Part shown: in pieces, positions 13,662 to 25,592 of the stretch
Layout: each line of letters opens with the position of its first letter
Position numbering within the stretch: position 1 is the first letter of the stretch
Source of the DNA: Drosophila pseudoobscura
Taxonomy: Eukaryota > Arthropoda > Insecta > Diptera > Drosophilidae
NCBI RefSeq assembly: GCF_009870125.1
Contig: NC_046683.1
Coordinates: 48,313,869 to 48,377,868 of the forward strand
DNA: 64,000 bases
Direction of reading: 5' to 3'
Translations under genes and position numbers: made by a program
The notes under the pieces: model-generated
Told to the model about the DNA's origin: nothing
Seen by the model: only the letters and a program-made list of their open reading frames with translations
Database searches by the model: none

Positions 13662-15515
13662 ACCATACCGAGTGATCATGCAATGCGATGCAATTAGCTA
13701 TGAAAGAAAACGAGATCCGAAACACACAAATACGTAATAAAATTAACGCAAAAACAAAACTCGCTTGTCCATCGTGAAATTTGAGGCTGATTTTGTTGCG
13801 TATTTTGTTTTCCTACAATTAAAGTCTGCCACATGATTTTGCTTTGAATATGTGAACTCATTTTCTGTGTGGCGGCGGCGGCCGGCGGCTGCTGTGGCGG
13901 TGGCGGCAAATGGTTGATGGCTGATGGCCACTTCCGTTGTTGTCTGGTGTTGGGGCTGCTGCTGCTGCTGCTTGTGGTGGTGGTGGTGGTGGTGCTGCCT
14001 ACCATCATCAACACATTTCATTGAGCGTGAAATAGAAACAGAGAAAGTATGTACAATAATTGTATTTCTGTTACTCTGGCGCTCACTCTATCTCTGTCTC
14101 ACTCTGACTCTGACTCTCTGTCGCTGGCATTGCAATTGTATTTTCTTATTAAAGTTTTCCATTGTCTGGGCGGCTGCTGTTGCAGTTTTCCTTTTGTTTG
14201 TGCTTGCCTTGCAAACGACTCTTGTGGTTTTTTTCGGCTCATGCAGTTTATGCAAATTGCTCGCCATTTTATTTAAGCTTTTCATTTACTGTTTTGTCGC
14301 TCCACTTTATTAGGTTTCTGTTTATTTTGTCTTTTTTTAGTGTTTTTTCTGATACTCGTTGTTGACTTCTCGGATTTATTGCCCCCTACGTGTTCGCTTT
14401 GGATCTTCCGCCTTCCGTCCACCGGTGGGCTGGTGGGGTGGTGGGGTGGTGTGGTAAAGCGCGATAAAGAAGCTGCAATTGGATTGGCAGCTACCGTGTT
14501 TGCCCCAACCGTGTTTCAAGCGGCGCAGGGCTGGCAACTGCTTTCAGAATTGAAGGTCCAATTATCGATTAAACTTTGCATGCAATTTTCAATGTCTCCG
14601 CAAACCTTGATCCAAAAAGGTCGGCATATAAAAAAGGCAAACCGCCTCGACCCAACAGACACACGAGAGACATACGCCTGCCTGTCAATTATGCAAATTA
14701 GTTTTAATACTTACTGCCGCTACCGTTTCTCATCGGCACATCGAAACGATAGCCCAGAATTGATCGGCTCTCGTTCCAGCAAGATCTATCGATTGTTGTT
14801 CCTCCCTTCCACTGGAATACCACTGGAAGGCCCCCTTGGCCAGCTGATGCGCTTTTCAAATGGTTTTTGTGCACACCGCACCGCTTTCTGCATCTGGCGC
14901 CTAACAAAAGAGAAGAAGTGAAAATTCAATTGCATTTTAATTCGAGTGGGAATTTATTGCTTTGGATGGGATGCCATGCCTGCGTTTCGCCTGCTGTTGG
15001 CTGTTGTCTGTTGGCTGTTGCCTGTTGCCTATTGCCTGTTGTTGGTGTCAAGAGTCGTTGGCATTGTTTGGCGTTTGTTTGGGAGTTTTAAGAGTTTTGT
15101 GGCTGCCTCGCTTGCGGCACAGCACAGTATGGCCAAACTGATGCAAAACCGCAGACAAAGCGGGCGGCGGGCCGCAATTAAATAAATTAAGTGAGAGGGA
15201 GGAGTGTCGGTGGCAGCTCTTGCATTTCGGCCAACCTGCGGCAAATTGAAAATGCAAATAACTAAGCAGCTAAACAATTAGTAGCCGCCGAGAGCGCTGA
15301 GAGCGGCGTTAACCTTGCGGTTTGCCTGCGGTACGTGCACATTGTTTGCCTTACTTTCATTGTCTCTTGCCTTGTACAATTGACAAATACCACGTCATAG
15401 AACAAACAATAGAGATGTGTGTGTCTTCAAGTACGTACTTATACTTGGGCACACGTGCGGTGCACATACATACATACATCGTTTCTAATTAACTTTCCTT
15501 TTTTGGCCATTGCAG

Positions 15516-17580
15516 AAACTTGAACAGGAGAAGCATGTGCTGCGCCAAAAGCTGGCCATTGCCGAGGACGAAAGCGACCAGCGTGTGCTGGAGCTGCAGT
15601 CCGATCTCAACGAGCTGAAGGAGAAGCTACAGACCCAGGACGCGGCCATCCGGCAGGCGGAGAAGGAGAAGACCATACTGATCGACGAGCTGCAGCACCA
15701 GAACACACGGCTCACCGAACAGATACAGGAGGCCCACGCCACCGAACTAAAGCTCAGCGCACAGATACAGGAGCTAAAGGATCAGTATCACTACAGGAAC
15801 AGCAGCCTGCAGGTCAGTGCAGAAGGCCATAATCTAAAGCAATCTAAAGCCACTTAACCTATGGCAAATCTTTTCGCAGGACCATGTCAACAGCCTGGAG
15901 TCCATCAAAACCGAACTCAACCTCACCACCGGCAAGCGGCAGGAGCTGGAGCGTCGCCTGCAGCACGCCCAGGAGGAGAAGGAGAGCCTCACCTCATCGC
16001 TGGAGGAGGCCTCCGACAGAATACACATGCTGGAGCGACACGCGCGCGAGCAGGAAACAAAATTAGAGGTGAGCCAATACAAAACAATACCAAACAAACA
16101 AAAACAAAAAAAGGGAAAGAAAAGAAAAGAAAGGGGAAACAAATCAGAATTGGCTTTATCACGTCGACGGCACGAAATCGTGATCAGTTGACTGGAGTGG
16201 AGTTGATTGAAGATTATTTATGAGCCAAAAGAACCCACTGCGCAGTTCCTCAAGTGCCTCCCACAGCTTATCGGCTCCAAAGCAAGGGAGGAACTTTCTT
16301 TTTGCTTTATTTATTGCAGTCCAGATTAAACTCCATTCTATCAATATTTATGAACTTGGATCTGCACAACAGACTAATGTATATTTATTATTTGCAGACC
16401 ACCTTGCAGGCGCTGGAACGCTCCCAGCGAGAGAACAATGTCCTTAGCGAACGCTTGGGCGCCGTAAGTTATTGCCTTCCACTTTAACCTTCCACATAAA
16501 CTAACCAAACATAAAGCGTTACTAACCCAAACTAAATGCTCGAGCATCTACCATGGAAGTCAAGCTAAAATTAACCAACTCTCATCCCAGCCTCCGATCC
16601 ACAGAAGCGTACTGAATACTGATCTAATACTAATTTCAAATCATCCCCCTACCTGCAGGACACTAGCTCCAGCATGCCTGGGAAAAAAAGTCTACAATTT
16701 GAAATGGAGTGTGACGATGACGATGGCAGCTATACGGAAACAGGGAAGCCCAATCATATGTGGGTGGAGGCTCGTTCCGTCTACATACAACTCAAGTCCC
16801 TGGTGGACTCTTTGAAAGTGAGCCATGACGATGACTCAGGTGCGTACCAGAATCTTCAATTCCATCGTCTGCCCGTCACTTAACACCATTTGTTTGGCCG
16901 TAGGTCTAAACTCTGATATATCGCTGGAATTGGAGTCCATGGACAACACGATCTCGAGCACAGAGCGCAATGATAGCGGGCACATGGCCATTGAGTTCCG
17001 ACAGGGTATGCTCTCGGCCATGTCTGATGAGCTGACGCGATTGCTGCTCAACCTAGATGCAGGCAACTTCAAGAAGATGCTAGACCAGACCCGTAACCTT
17101 GTACTCGAGCAGGAGGATGAGATAAAGCGCAGCCATCAGCTGATACAGCAACTGGAGGCGAAGGTCACGGTCACCGATGTGGAGCTGCAGAATGTGAAGG
17201 AAGAGCGCGATCAAGCACGCGGGGATCTGGAGGATGATACGGATCGGGATGAGCTGCTTTCGAAGGCGCAAACAGAGCGCGATGCGGCCAACGGGCGACG
17301 AACCAAGGCTGAGGTGGAGCTGGCCAGGACACGTGTAGAACTGATGCAGGCCAACAGCCAGCTGCTGGAGTCCATCCAACAGAAGGTTGAGCTCTCGCAG
17401 CAGCTGGAGCAGTGGCAAATGGATATGCACGAGCTGATCGACGAGCAAATGCGCTCCAAGCTGATCAACAACCGTCGTGCGCTGGCCACAGAGACCTCGA
17501 CGCCACCGCCCAGCAGTGCAGCAGCCAACCTGGCCAAGAGAGTGTCTAGCTACAAGCTCTGGAGTTTATTTCAGCGCTAA
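15516..17580 (+). CDS. BicDR: Bicaudal D-related protein, C-terminal exons (5' partial)
   Basis: This is the 3' part of a coiled-coil adaptor of the BICD/BICDR family, which links dynein or kinesin motors to Rab-bearing vesicles. Six coding exons fit canonical GT-AG junctions with matching phases: 15516-15812, 15880-16068, 16398-16463, 16659-16839 and 16904-17580, with further exons expected before 15516. The first exon in view starts at phase 0 on KLEQEKHVLRQKL and lacks a start. The product is almost wholly heptad-rich, for example ELQSDLNELKEKLQTQDA and SQLLESIQQKVELSQQLEQW. An acidic insert (ECDDDDGSYTE) lies between the first coiled coils and a later block beginning GLNSDISLELESM. The tail ends SSYKLWSLFQR. 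The exon layout and C-terminal coiled coil match the family, and I recognise melanogaster CG32137 as the likely orthologue. The N-terminal third cannot be judged from this window. Five exons are listed; the sixth implied exon is upstream. Confidence 0.85.
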
Positions 17581-18416
17581 TTGGACAAACCTGAAGCCGC
17601 GTTGGAAGGTCTATGCCACTCTCATATTCTTAATGTAGAGGGTGGTGCGACGGACAGCAGTGAATAAGATATATTTTATTTTTTTTTAATATTTATACAC
17701 ACCAACCAACCAACCAACCAACCACACACACACAAATGGAGAGCCCAGGCAGGCATAGACATAGAGAGCGTATCTGTATCTGTATTTAATGTATTATTGT
17801 ACTTGATTGATTGTTATTTGTATGTACATTGAAGCGTCGCATCGCCCTTCTTCTGTTCGTAGTGAAATCTGTCTAATTACGCTTTATTAATTTTAAAAAA
17901 ACTTACCACATACTATTCGATATGATTATTATATATGTATGATAATTATTGTAATTGTAACCGTACTCTCGTACCTATGTTTAGACACAAATCGTGTAAG
18001 CGCTTTGCTCTCTCCCTCTTGATCTATATATCTCCATTTTAGTTCAGCCAGATTACTTCTGAATTGTTAACTGATAATCAAAAATGAAAACATATCGCGC
18101 CTTTTTGTTCGCGGGGCTTTAAAAGCCCGTTTACGTTTACACGTTTTGCCTTTGATGAGTCGCAACATTTTCCCTTGAAGCAATAGAGTTAGAGGAACTG
18201 TGGCGATTCATCGAAATCTCTGTACGTAAGCAAACCTAAGTGTAAGTGAAGCATTTATGTTATAGCATATATGAATATATTTTTCATGCTGGCAACCGAA
18301 ATGGGCGCAGATGATAATTAAAACTGTGCAACAGACAAAACTTGCCTTAATGAACGGACAATGAAACGGAAAGTTGAACATTTTAGATTGTTTAATTAAC
18401 ATAACTTACCAATAAA
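17581..18416 (+). other. BicDR 3' UTR with candidate poly(A) signal
   Basis: A non-coding, AT-rich stretch follows the BicDR stop. It includes a CCAA microsatellite near 17702-17722 and a CA run. The first canonical AATAAA in this direction is at 18411-18416, so the transcript may end about 0.85 kb past the stop. A perfect short palindrome GGGCTTTAAAAGCCC lies near 18114-18128. The 3' end is inferred. Confidence 0.45.
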
Positions 18417-18754
18417 CACATATATGCATATATACCGATATATTCAGAAATTTAACATGCCTTTTATATTTAAACGGATGCACTGCTTTTCCCACTCTAC
18501 GCACTTTATTTCGTATCCCTATAATGGATTTAGTTTTGAATAGCTGAATAGCATACCGACTTATTCGTATGTGTTTGTGTACGCCATGATGAAAGTACAT
18601 ATATTAAGTGGTCCGCAACCGCAACAGGCTCTTATTTCTGTTCCTATTTAGCTCAGTACCAGTGTTGCCAGATTTTGAGAGTCACCATAAGCTAGATTGA
18701 AGAGAAAAAAAAAACTAGAATAGTCTAAAAATTAAAAAAAAAAAGGTTAAAAAT

Positions 18755-18900
18755 ATATTTTTTAGCGACAGCATGCTGCCTTTATTCGCACAACTTGGCC
18801 TCCATTGTTGCCTTACAAAAGCAGCAGTACGCTTTTCTGGGGTCAGTTAGCACATTGCGTAGCCACTCCTTAAATTCATCGAAATTAAACCAGAAATTGT
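18755..18900 (-). pseudogene. Degenerate BED-like zinc-finger gene fragment
   Basis: Reading the minus strand gives FDEFKEWLRNVLTDPRKAYC, then CFCKATMEAKLCE, an in-frame stop, and then RQHAVAKKY in the same frame. This resembles the BED-type/transposase-derived finger common in arthropod proteins. There, a W-L ... DP-KAYC-x2-C segment is followed by AKL-x-DL-x2-H-x4-H. The stop codon TAA sits where a leucine codon is expected, and the last ligand histidine is replaced by tyrosine. No second exon or start could be assigned. Both breaks point to a dead fragment. The family assignment is by eye and moderate. Confidence 0.5.
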
Positions 18901-19225
18901 GGAAATTTTGTTTATAAGACATCATGTTTAATACTGTAGTGTGACTGAAATTTATCAACGAAAAAATATAATTTTTTTCCGATTCTCTCGAAAAATTAAC
19001 AAATTTTGCAATACAATCAATAAACAAAAATTTGTTTGTGCTAAATTTTGAACAAACTAGATTTCAAGCTATAAACATTTCGATTACTTTTGAGTCAGTA
19101 CAACAAACTTCGGTCTTCTCTCTCTCATCAAACATGGCGTCACCGTGCACCTTGATGTTTAATGTGTCATTCGTTCGTTGACGTGGCTGTCATTTGTCAA
19201 CACTGTCACTCTACCATACTTCCGG

Positions 19226-19455
19226 CCTCGAGAACTAAATGGATTCGAGAATATGCCTCGTTTAATAGTGCCTGGTGCACCTTCACATTCGAATGATCAG
19301 GAATTCATATCCGAGCCCCTACGAAAAGATACCCAGCAGTCAGATAAAAATTAAATTAGTTGGAACAAGAGATCGATGATACCATATCGACTGATGAATT
19401 CGATTACTTCAAGGACCATATGACGATCTACAATATCTACATATATCACATACAT
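19226..19455 (+). pseudogene. Decayed copy of the 3' end of an NXF gene
   Basis: This stretch aligns by eye with the last about 200 bases of the intact NXF-like gene at 23678-25531, same orientation. Shared blocks include AGAACTAAATG, GAGAATATGCCTCGTTT, TCACATTCGAATGATCAG and AGAGATCGATGATACC. About 40 bases are inserted around 19292-19332, the frame is broken, and a CA-rich segment follows, as it does after the intact gene. It is therefore a truncated paralogue about 4.4 kb upstream of the intact copy. No upstream exons of the NXF body are recognisable between 19020 and 19226. Confidence 0.75.
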
Positions 19456-19839
19456 ATACACCCTTCACACACAAAAATTCACTCATAAAAATGTAACACA
19501 CTCACATACCAAATCTTTTAGAAGTGAATGTCATACGAGTCCTGATAACGTGAGTACAAAATCTCTATTCTTCACATTTATTTCGCATCTAATCTGTCCT
19601 TCAGCCCCGCAGATACGGAATGTAGCAGATACGAATGAGGCATCAGAACGGTAAGCGGCAAGGCGACGACGGCCATGCTGCAAATGAAAATTGGCGACGA
19701 GAATGTAGCGATTCAAAATCCAAATATGTACAGAACTGAAGAAGTTGGGAAACAAATAATATTTTACATTTTTTATTTGAACTTAAAGCATTATTCTCAG
19801 AAAACGTTATTGCTCTATAGAGAGTGACAAATGGGATGA

Positions 19840-21496
19840 CTATCCGTCCTTGTGAATGCATGTGCTTCTGGAGGTATTCCTACTTTCAATACTTTTTTGG
19901 TCCTTATTGTGGATGGCCATGTGTCTATCCATGGTTTTCTGCAGGCTAAACCTCAGGTTACAGATCGGACACGGGTGCATAGCCTCAACCTTCTCCATCA
20001 CCTTTGACGAGGATCTGTGCAATCGCATATGATATTTAAGGCCGCGTAAGCTGTCGAAGCCCTTGGGGCAGTGGGCGCACTTGTAGGCCCGATCTCTATT
20101 GCTTGCATGCCACACAATATGTTTCTGCAGCGATTGGTTGGAGGCGAAGGCCTTTTCGCACTCGCTGCACCTGTAGGGCCGCTCGCCAGTATGACTGCGA
20201 ATATGGGATTTGAGATGATGACTGTGCTTGAAGTCCTGCCCACAGACAGCGCACTTGAAGGGCTTCTCGCCGGTGTGGACGCGCAGATGCTTTTTTAGAT
20301 TGGCGCTAACGAAAAATGATTTATCACAGTCGCTGCACTTGAAGGGACGATCCTCGTTGTGGACACGAAGATGGGTTATTAGATGCTGATTCTGGACAAA
20401 TGTCAAGCCACAGATGTCGCAATTAAACGGTCGCTCTCCTGTGTGCTGTCGCATATGTGTCCTCAGATTGGCTTTCTTTGTGAAGGCCAAAGGGCAATTG
20501 ACACACTGAAAGGGTCGCTCGCCATTGTGCTGCTTTTGGTGGTCCTTCAAATTCCTCGGCAGGTAAAATGCTTTCTGGCACTGTAAGCACTTATATGGAC
20601 GCTCCTTGCCATGGGTAATCAAATGCGCCTTGAGAGCCGTTCTCTGGAAATATGTCTTCGGGCAGTGGGAGCATTGATAGGGTCGCTCGCCGGTGTGCGT
20701 GCGCTTGTGTATTATTAATTGGGCTCTGCTTCTGTAGCCTTTGCCGCAGGTCTCGCAAAGATGGGATCGCTCAAACTGTTTCTTGTGTGCGGCCATGTGC
20801 TGGGCCAGCGTGTACTTTGACTTCAGAGTCAAACCACACTGGGAACACAGCAAAGAGGTGGATTGATTTGTCCTCGAATCGGTCTTAAGAGCAACGATCG
20901 ACTGCTTATTTTCATCTCGCAATCCGTCTGCCTCCTCCTTCATTTCAGCCATCTCCTGTCTAACCCTCTGTATTTCTGCAACCAAGAGAATTCTTTATAA
21001 TACAATGTAATGACTTCTGCTTTGCCCTACCCTGATTTCCCTCAACGTGGGGACAGGTTTCCTTTGCCAACTCCAACCGATCCGCTACCTCATGCGTCTC
21101 TGACAAGCCTTCCTTTCTATCTAGCTGCTCTTCGAAGCCAGCCTCTTCAAAGGGTATCTCACTGGGTGGCCTCTCATCTTCGCTGTTGTGTACCTCATCT
21201 ACAAACTTGTTCTCTGCAACGCGTGTGTTCAGCAGGAGCTGAGACAAGAATCGATAGCTCTCCTCACACTTCATCTTGAAGCTAAAGGCACTTTTTGTGG
21301 CCAGTATGCAGGCCAGGCAGGCACACTGCGGCAGTGCATCCCGTTTAACCTGGCAGTCCTCGCTCAAAAGACCATTCAACATTTCAGAAATGCTCGAACC
21401 CGTAGTCTCCTTGCAGAAGATATCCTCCGATGTTACCGAGTTTTTCATGCAGAAACGACATTGTTGCGTAGTGCTGGACTCTATGGCACGTTTCAT
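19840..21496 (-). CDS. ZAD and C2H2 zinc-finger transcription factor
   Basis: Two coding exons, 21496-21031 and 20975-19840, are joined by a 55-base intron (GTAGGG...TTGCAG) and give about 533 residues. The start is the first ATG (MKRAIESST); the frame is open upstream but has no other ATG. An N-terminal ZAD domain begins CRFCMKNSV and carries the second cysteine pair in PQCACLAC; in this insect family the domain mediates dimerisation. A short acidic linker and a coiled stretch ([19 protein letters not shown]) follow. Then come eleven C2H2 fingers with TGERP-type linkers, from [19 protein letters not shown] to [19 protein letters not shown]. It is probably a sequence-specific nuclear DNA-binding protein. 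ZAD genes evolve fast, and I do not assign an orthologue. A poly(A) signal (AATAAA on the minus strand) lies at 19777-19772. The gene is divergent from the 22517 gene. Confidence 0.9.
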
Positions 21497-21879
21497 CCTG
21501 TTGAAGAAGTTCAATTGAAAACAAAATCAAAAGAGGGAATGTTTATGGTAAGTAACAGTGTCAGTGTGGACGTATTTGCACCGATTAATAGCATTAACAG
21601 CTGCCCGCCATACATAACGATAGTTGAAAGAATCTGTAGTCACCAATAGCGTAAGAGTACCCGTGACTACAAATGGTCGTTGTCCACTACACTTAAATTA
21701 AGACTTTGAGACCAAATATAAAAACCTTTTTAGCGAGGATTTGTACATAGAAACGATTAAGTTTATTTTTTTTTAATTACTCTGCTGCCAGCACAGCAAC
21801 AAGAAAAGATAAATTTATATCCTAACATAATAATTTTCCATACATGAACAACACTTAACCTCTTCGTGCTAACAGCTGT

Positions 21880-21902
21880 CGCTATCGATTTGGCTATCGA
21901 TA
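21880..21902. promoter_or_regulatory. Paired DRE elements between divergent genes
   Basis: A perfect TATCGATA at 21895-21902 is preceded by TATCGATT at about 21883-21890 and an E-box-like AACAGCTGT at about 21871-21879. The DREF-binding DRE is a housekeeping core promoter element in Drosophila. The cluster lies between the ZAD gene start (21496, minus) and the 22517 gene (plus), so it could serve either or both. Which gene it drives is inference. Confidence 0.6.
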
Positions 21903-22516
21903 AATCAGAATAAAATCTCCGTTACAGATAACATAGGCTTGTTTTCTGTGCATTTAACATTTAGATGCATTTAGAAAATTAAAGATATTGATGAAAAAAC
22001 CTAAAAATGAAAACGGCTTGTTTTGGTTGAAAACGCATCACACGAAACGGCAGCCTGTATAGCATTTATTTTTAACTCACAACTATGGTCGTGCGTCACT
22101 ACTTAAAGGTATCCGTGACAAGTAACAGGGTTCAGTTCTCATTCATCTCTATGTTTTGACCAGTGATCTCTGCTGTGACGAAAAAGTGATTCGTAATTTT
22201 GAATGGACAATAAAAAAAGGTATGGACACTAGGCAAAAGCAGCCAAGCAAATTGCAAGGTTTGTACGAACCTCACCTCGCGTGCGAAGACAACATACCAA
22301 GCTATTCAAGGTATATTAGGCAAATGGGGTTGATTTCCCCTTGCATGCGCTGCATTTTCTGGGCCGTGTTGCCTGTTGTCCACACCCTCTGTTTCCTATA
22401 ATCTGTGACGACCAGAGATAGAGTTTATGTGTTTATGTTTCGTTTCTTGCAATGATTTAAGTGTAATTGCTATAAAGTGTATCAAGCTAAGCCTAAAGTT
22501 TTACTCATCGCTGGAC

Positions 22517-25500
22517 ATGGATATACTGGACATCGATGAGGCATTAAAGGATGATTCATCTATGTAAGTAATGCAGTGGTGTTGTTGTTGCTGCTAATGG
22601 CTAATGGCACAGGGCACAGAAAGAGCAGGAGACATCATGCTATAAATACTTATGATACTCCTTGGCAGATTCCTGGCGGATAAGAACCACGACGATGTCT
22701 CCAATATACTTCAGCAGTGGAAAACGAATAATCAGCCTCCGCTGTATTCGCAGTACAACAATGAGCAGGGTAAGCCTCTTATACATACCTATGCATAGTG
22801 CATTGCACACACACACTCGTATGCCCATATGTGTGTAAATAAGTACGAGTGTGTACACATGTCCATGCATTCATGTGCAGTTGCGCTTTCTAAAAACAAA
22901 TTTGGGTTAAACTGGCGGCTACGTTGACAATATTTGGACTATATGAAGTGGGCCGCTCGCTTCCGTACTTTCCGTGGTCGTCCAAGTGGTTTTCGCCATA
23001 ATTGGCAAGCGCCAATGTTATTGTTGCGGTAATTAATCAACTGACACACACACACACAGACTCACATCCATATGCGGTACATGCTGGACAGCTGTGCGTG
23101 GTCTGGGGAAAAACTGGCCACGCAAATATGGCTAAAATCTTGTGTAATAAGTAAATAATCCATGAATCTCATTTACTTCCTCTGCGACAATACGAAATGA
23201 TCAAGAGCAATAATTGTACAAAATCTACTCTTCAAATGGATAACTTGGCTTTGTGTGCTCGCAATTAGGTTGAAAATCGTGCGAGCGGCCGGTTCAAAGA
23301 AGGTAGAATGGTACTCCATATATTCGCACTTATGGTCTTATTTCGCTACTCTTCAGGACCTCACTAGTCTTAAATATATGGTATATACAAATCCAAACTA
23401 CAATATATATGTATTTCTCTCGATCACAATGCCTGCTTTTTCCATAAACGTTTTATATGTGGTTTCAATTTCTAGGTAGTGGATTGAATTTAAAACAAAA
23501 AAAATCCCTTATGGTATTATTTAGGAGCATTAAGTGTGCCCATGCATTAGAATCTTGCTGTCATTTGACAACCCTTCCATTAACCGTAATTTCTTTGACA
23601 CACATACTTACGAGTTTTCTGTTTGCGACGCCAGTTTTTCTGCGAAATTATCGTTTTTTGGTTTAATAAAATAAACGATGAAGGTCCCAACCAGTGAAAA
23701 AAGAAATATAACGGCGGATCGCCTTGGGGTGCAAATGAAAGCACAACTGCATACCGGCCTGAGCCACATAAAGAAAAACTTACAAGACAAAAAAATGTTG
23801 AACGCGTACGCAGAAGCTCTGATGGCCGCCTCTTCACACGTGACTGCTTCACTCATCCTTGAAAAGCTAGATCGCATTTGCAGTCAATACCGGACGACTA
23901 ACAAAGCCATCGTGAAGTGGACCACGGTGGAAATGTCAAGCTGTGGGGACGTCGCTGACGCGTACATTTTCCTGGCCCTCAAATACCTGGTAACGCCCGA
24001 GACGCTCGAACCTTTCAATTACAAGCGCAATGGCTCACGCGGATCCTTTTCATTGGACAACCTTTTGACTGCCAATCGAGTGAAGCGGCTGCAGACAAAA
24101 TTAAATTTGATTTTTAGCTGCCAGAGAATTCAGATACGCGTGATTGACGGCATACCCGAGCACACTCTGAATGCTGTAATTACTTCAGAATTCGAGGCGG
24201 CTGCCAAAGATGCTTTGCATTCCTCCTACGACGACGCCACTCGCACTCTCAACCTTTCGCGTTTTCACGCCAAGCCGGAACTGGGCGTTCACTTTTGCCC
24301 CCTGTACGTGGACAAGTTTTTGGTGGGCGTTCTGCGTTTAATATCCAAAGAAACGCCCCAGGTGTCTAAGATCGTTCTCAGCGACAACTACTTGTGCTCG
24401 CTGAAGCCATTTAGTGAGATTCCTAATGGATTGTTAGCCGGCTTGGATTGCCTGGATATAAGCAGCAACAAAATTGGCGATCTACGCGATCTACAGCATC
24501 TGGCCAATCTGAAATTGAAGAGTTTAATCGTACAGGGCAATGGGGTGGCTAACCTGAAAAATGATATTCTAGCCATTCTTCCCCAACTCCAGAACCTGCA
24601 GGGATGTCGCCAATCGCAGAACAAGGAGAACGTTTCTATGGGTCGGCCAAAATTGAAGCTGTTCGGGAGTGCAGTACCCGAAAACTTCGTCAATAACTTT
24701 ATCAAGGATTTCTACCAGTTCTTCGATCATCCCGACCAACGCTCCCAGCTGGAGCAACGCTACCATGAGTTGGCCACGTTCTCTTTGAGTGTGCCGGACT
24801 CGATGAAGCACGTCTTAGCCTACAGGCTCTACAATCGCAATTGCAAGACCCCACAATCTGCATTTGCCCGCTCGGCAAAGCTGCAGGTTGGTCCTAAGGC
24901 TGTGGTCCATGCTCTGGGTCGCTTGCCCAAGATGGAAACATATCTCCAAGGTGTCAACGTAGATGGACAGATGTCCACTGCTCATGTGCGCATTTTCACC
25001 ATAACTGGCCGCTTTATGGAATACAGCTCCACTGGCCGTGATCTGCGTAACTTCCAGCGCAGCTTTGTATTGGAACTGCAGGAATCATCTTCCGTCTGGG
25101 TAATAAAAAACGATATGCTCTGCATCATTCCACTCATTGAAGGAAAGTCTGTTGAGCGGAACATTAAGGCTTTGAGTGAGTCCCAGGTGGATTCTGGCCT
25201 GGAAATGGCTGCGCAGATGGAGAAAATGAACATCAAAATGGCAACGCCACCCCTAATATCAACTATTCCCAAAAGCTTGCGCGAAGAAACTATACTCAAG
25301 AAAATAAAGGCAGTGCCTCCAATGCTTCCGATCCAGCCTCCAGAACTAAATGAATTAGAGAATATGCCTCGTTTGATACTGCGTGGTGCACGCTCACATT
25401 CGAATGATCAGCTACCAGATAAGAATGATATTTCTGAGTTGGAAAAAGAGATCGATGATACCTTATTGACCGATGATTCCGATGAGCTCATCATCAATGA

Positions 25501-25561
25501 AGATGTGCTCTTCGCCGAGTGTGATCTATAACATCATTAATTACTTAATAATTTCTTAAAT

Positions 25562-25592
<31 letters not shown>

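Larger units (their letters stand above)
1..15515. other. Long non-coding region upstream of BicDR exons
   Basis: No reading frame here has codon character, a recognisable domain or a consistent set of splice junctions. The first convincing exon boundary is the BicDR acceptor at 15511-15515. The stretch is rich in microsatellites and homopolymers (listed separately), poly-pyrimidine runs and AT-rich blocks, as expected for a long Drosophila intron or intergenic region. Because the first BicDR exon seen is internal (phase 0, no start codon), at least part of this stretch is most simply a BicDR intron, with upstream exons beyond base 1. I saw no tRNA, rRNA or convincing miRNA hairpin, but I could not fold the sequence. 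Confidence 0.6.

Noticed and set aside
13694-14313. Frames rich in Ser/His/Gln or Trp/Cys near 13.7-14.3 kb
   Set aside because: They arise from GGT/GCT/GTGG simple repeats and show no splice sites or domains.
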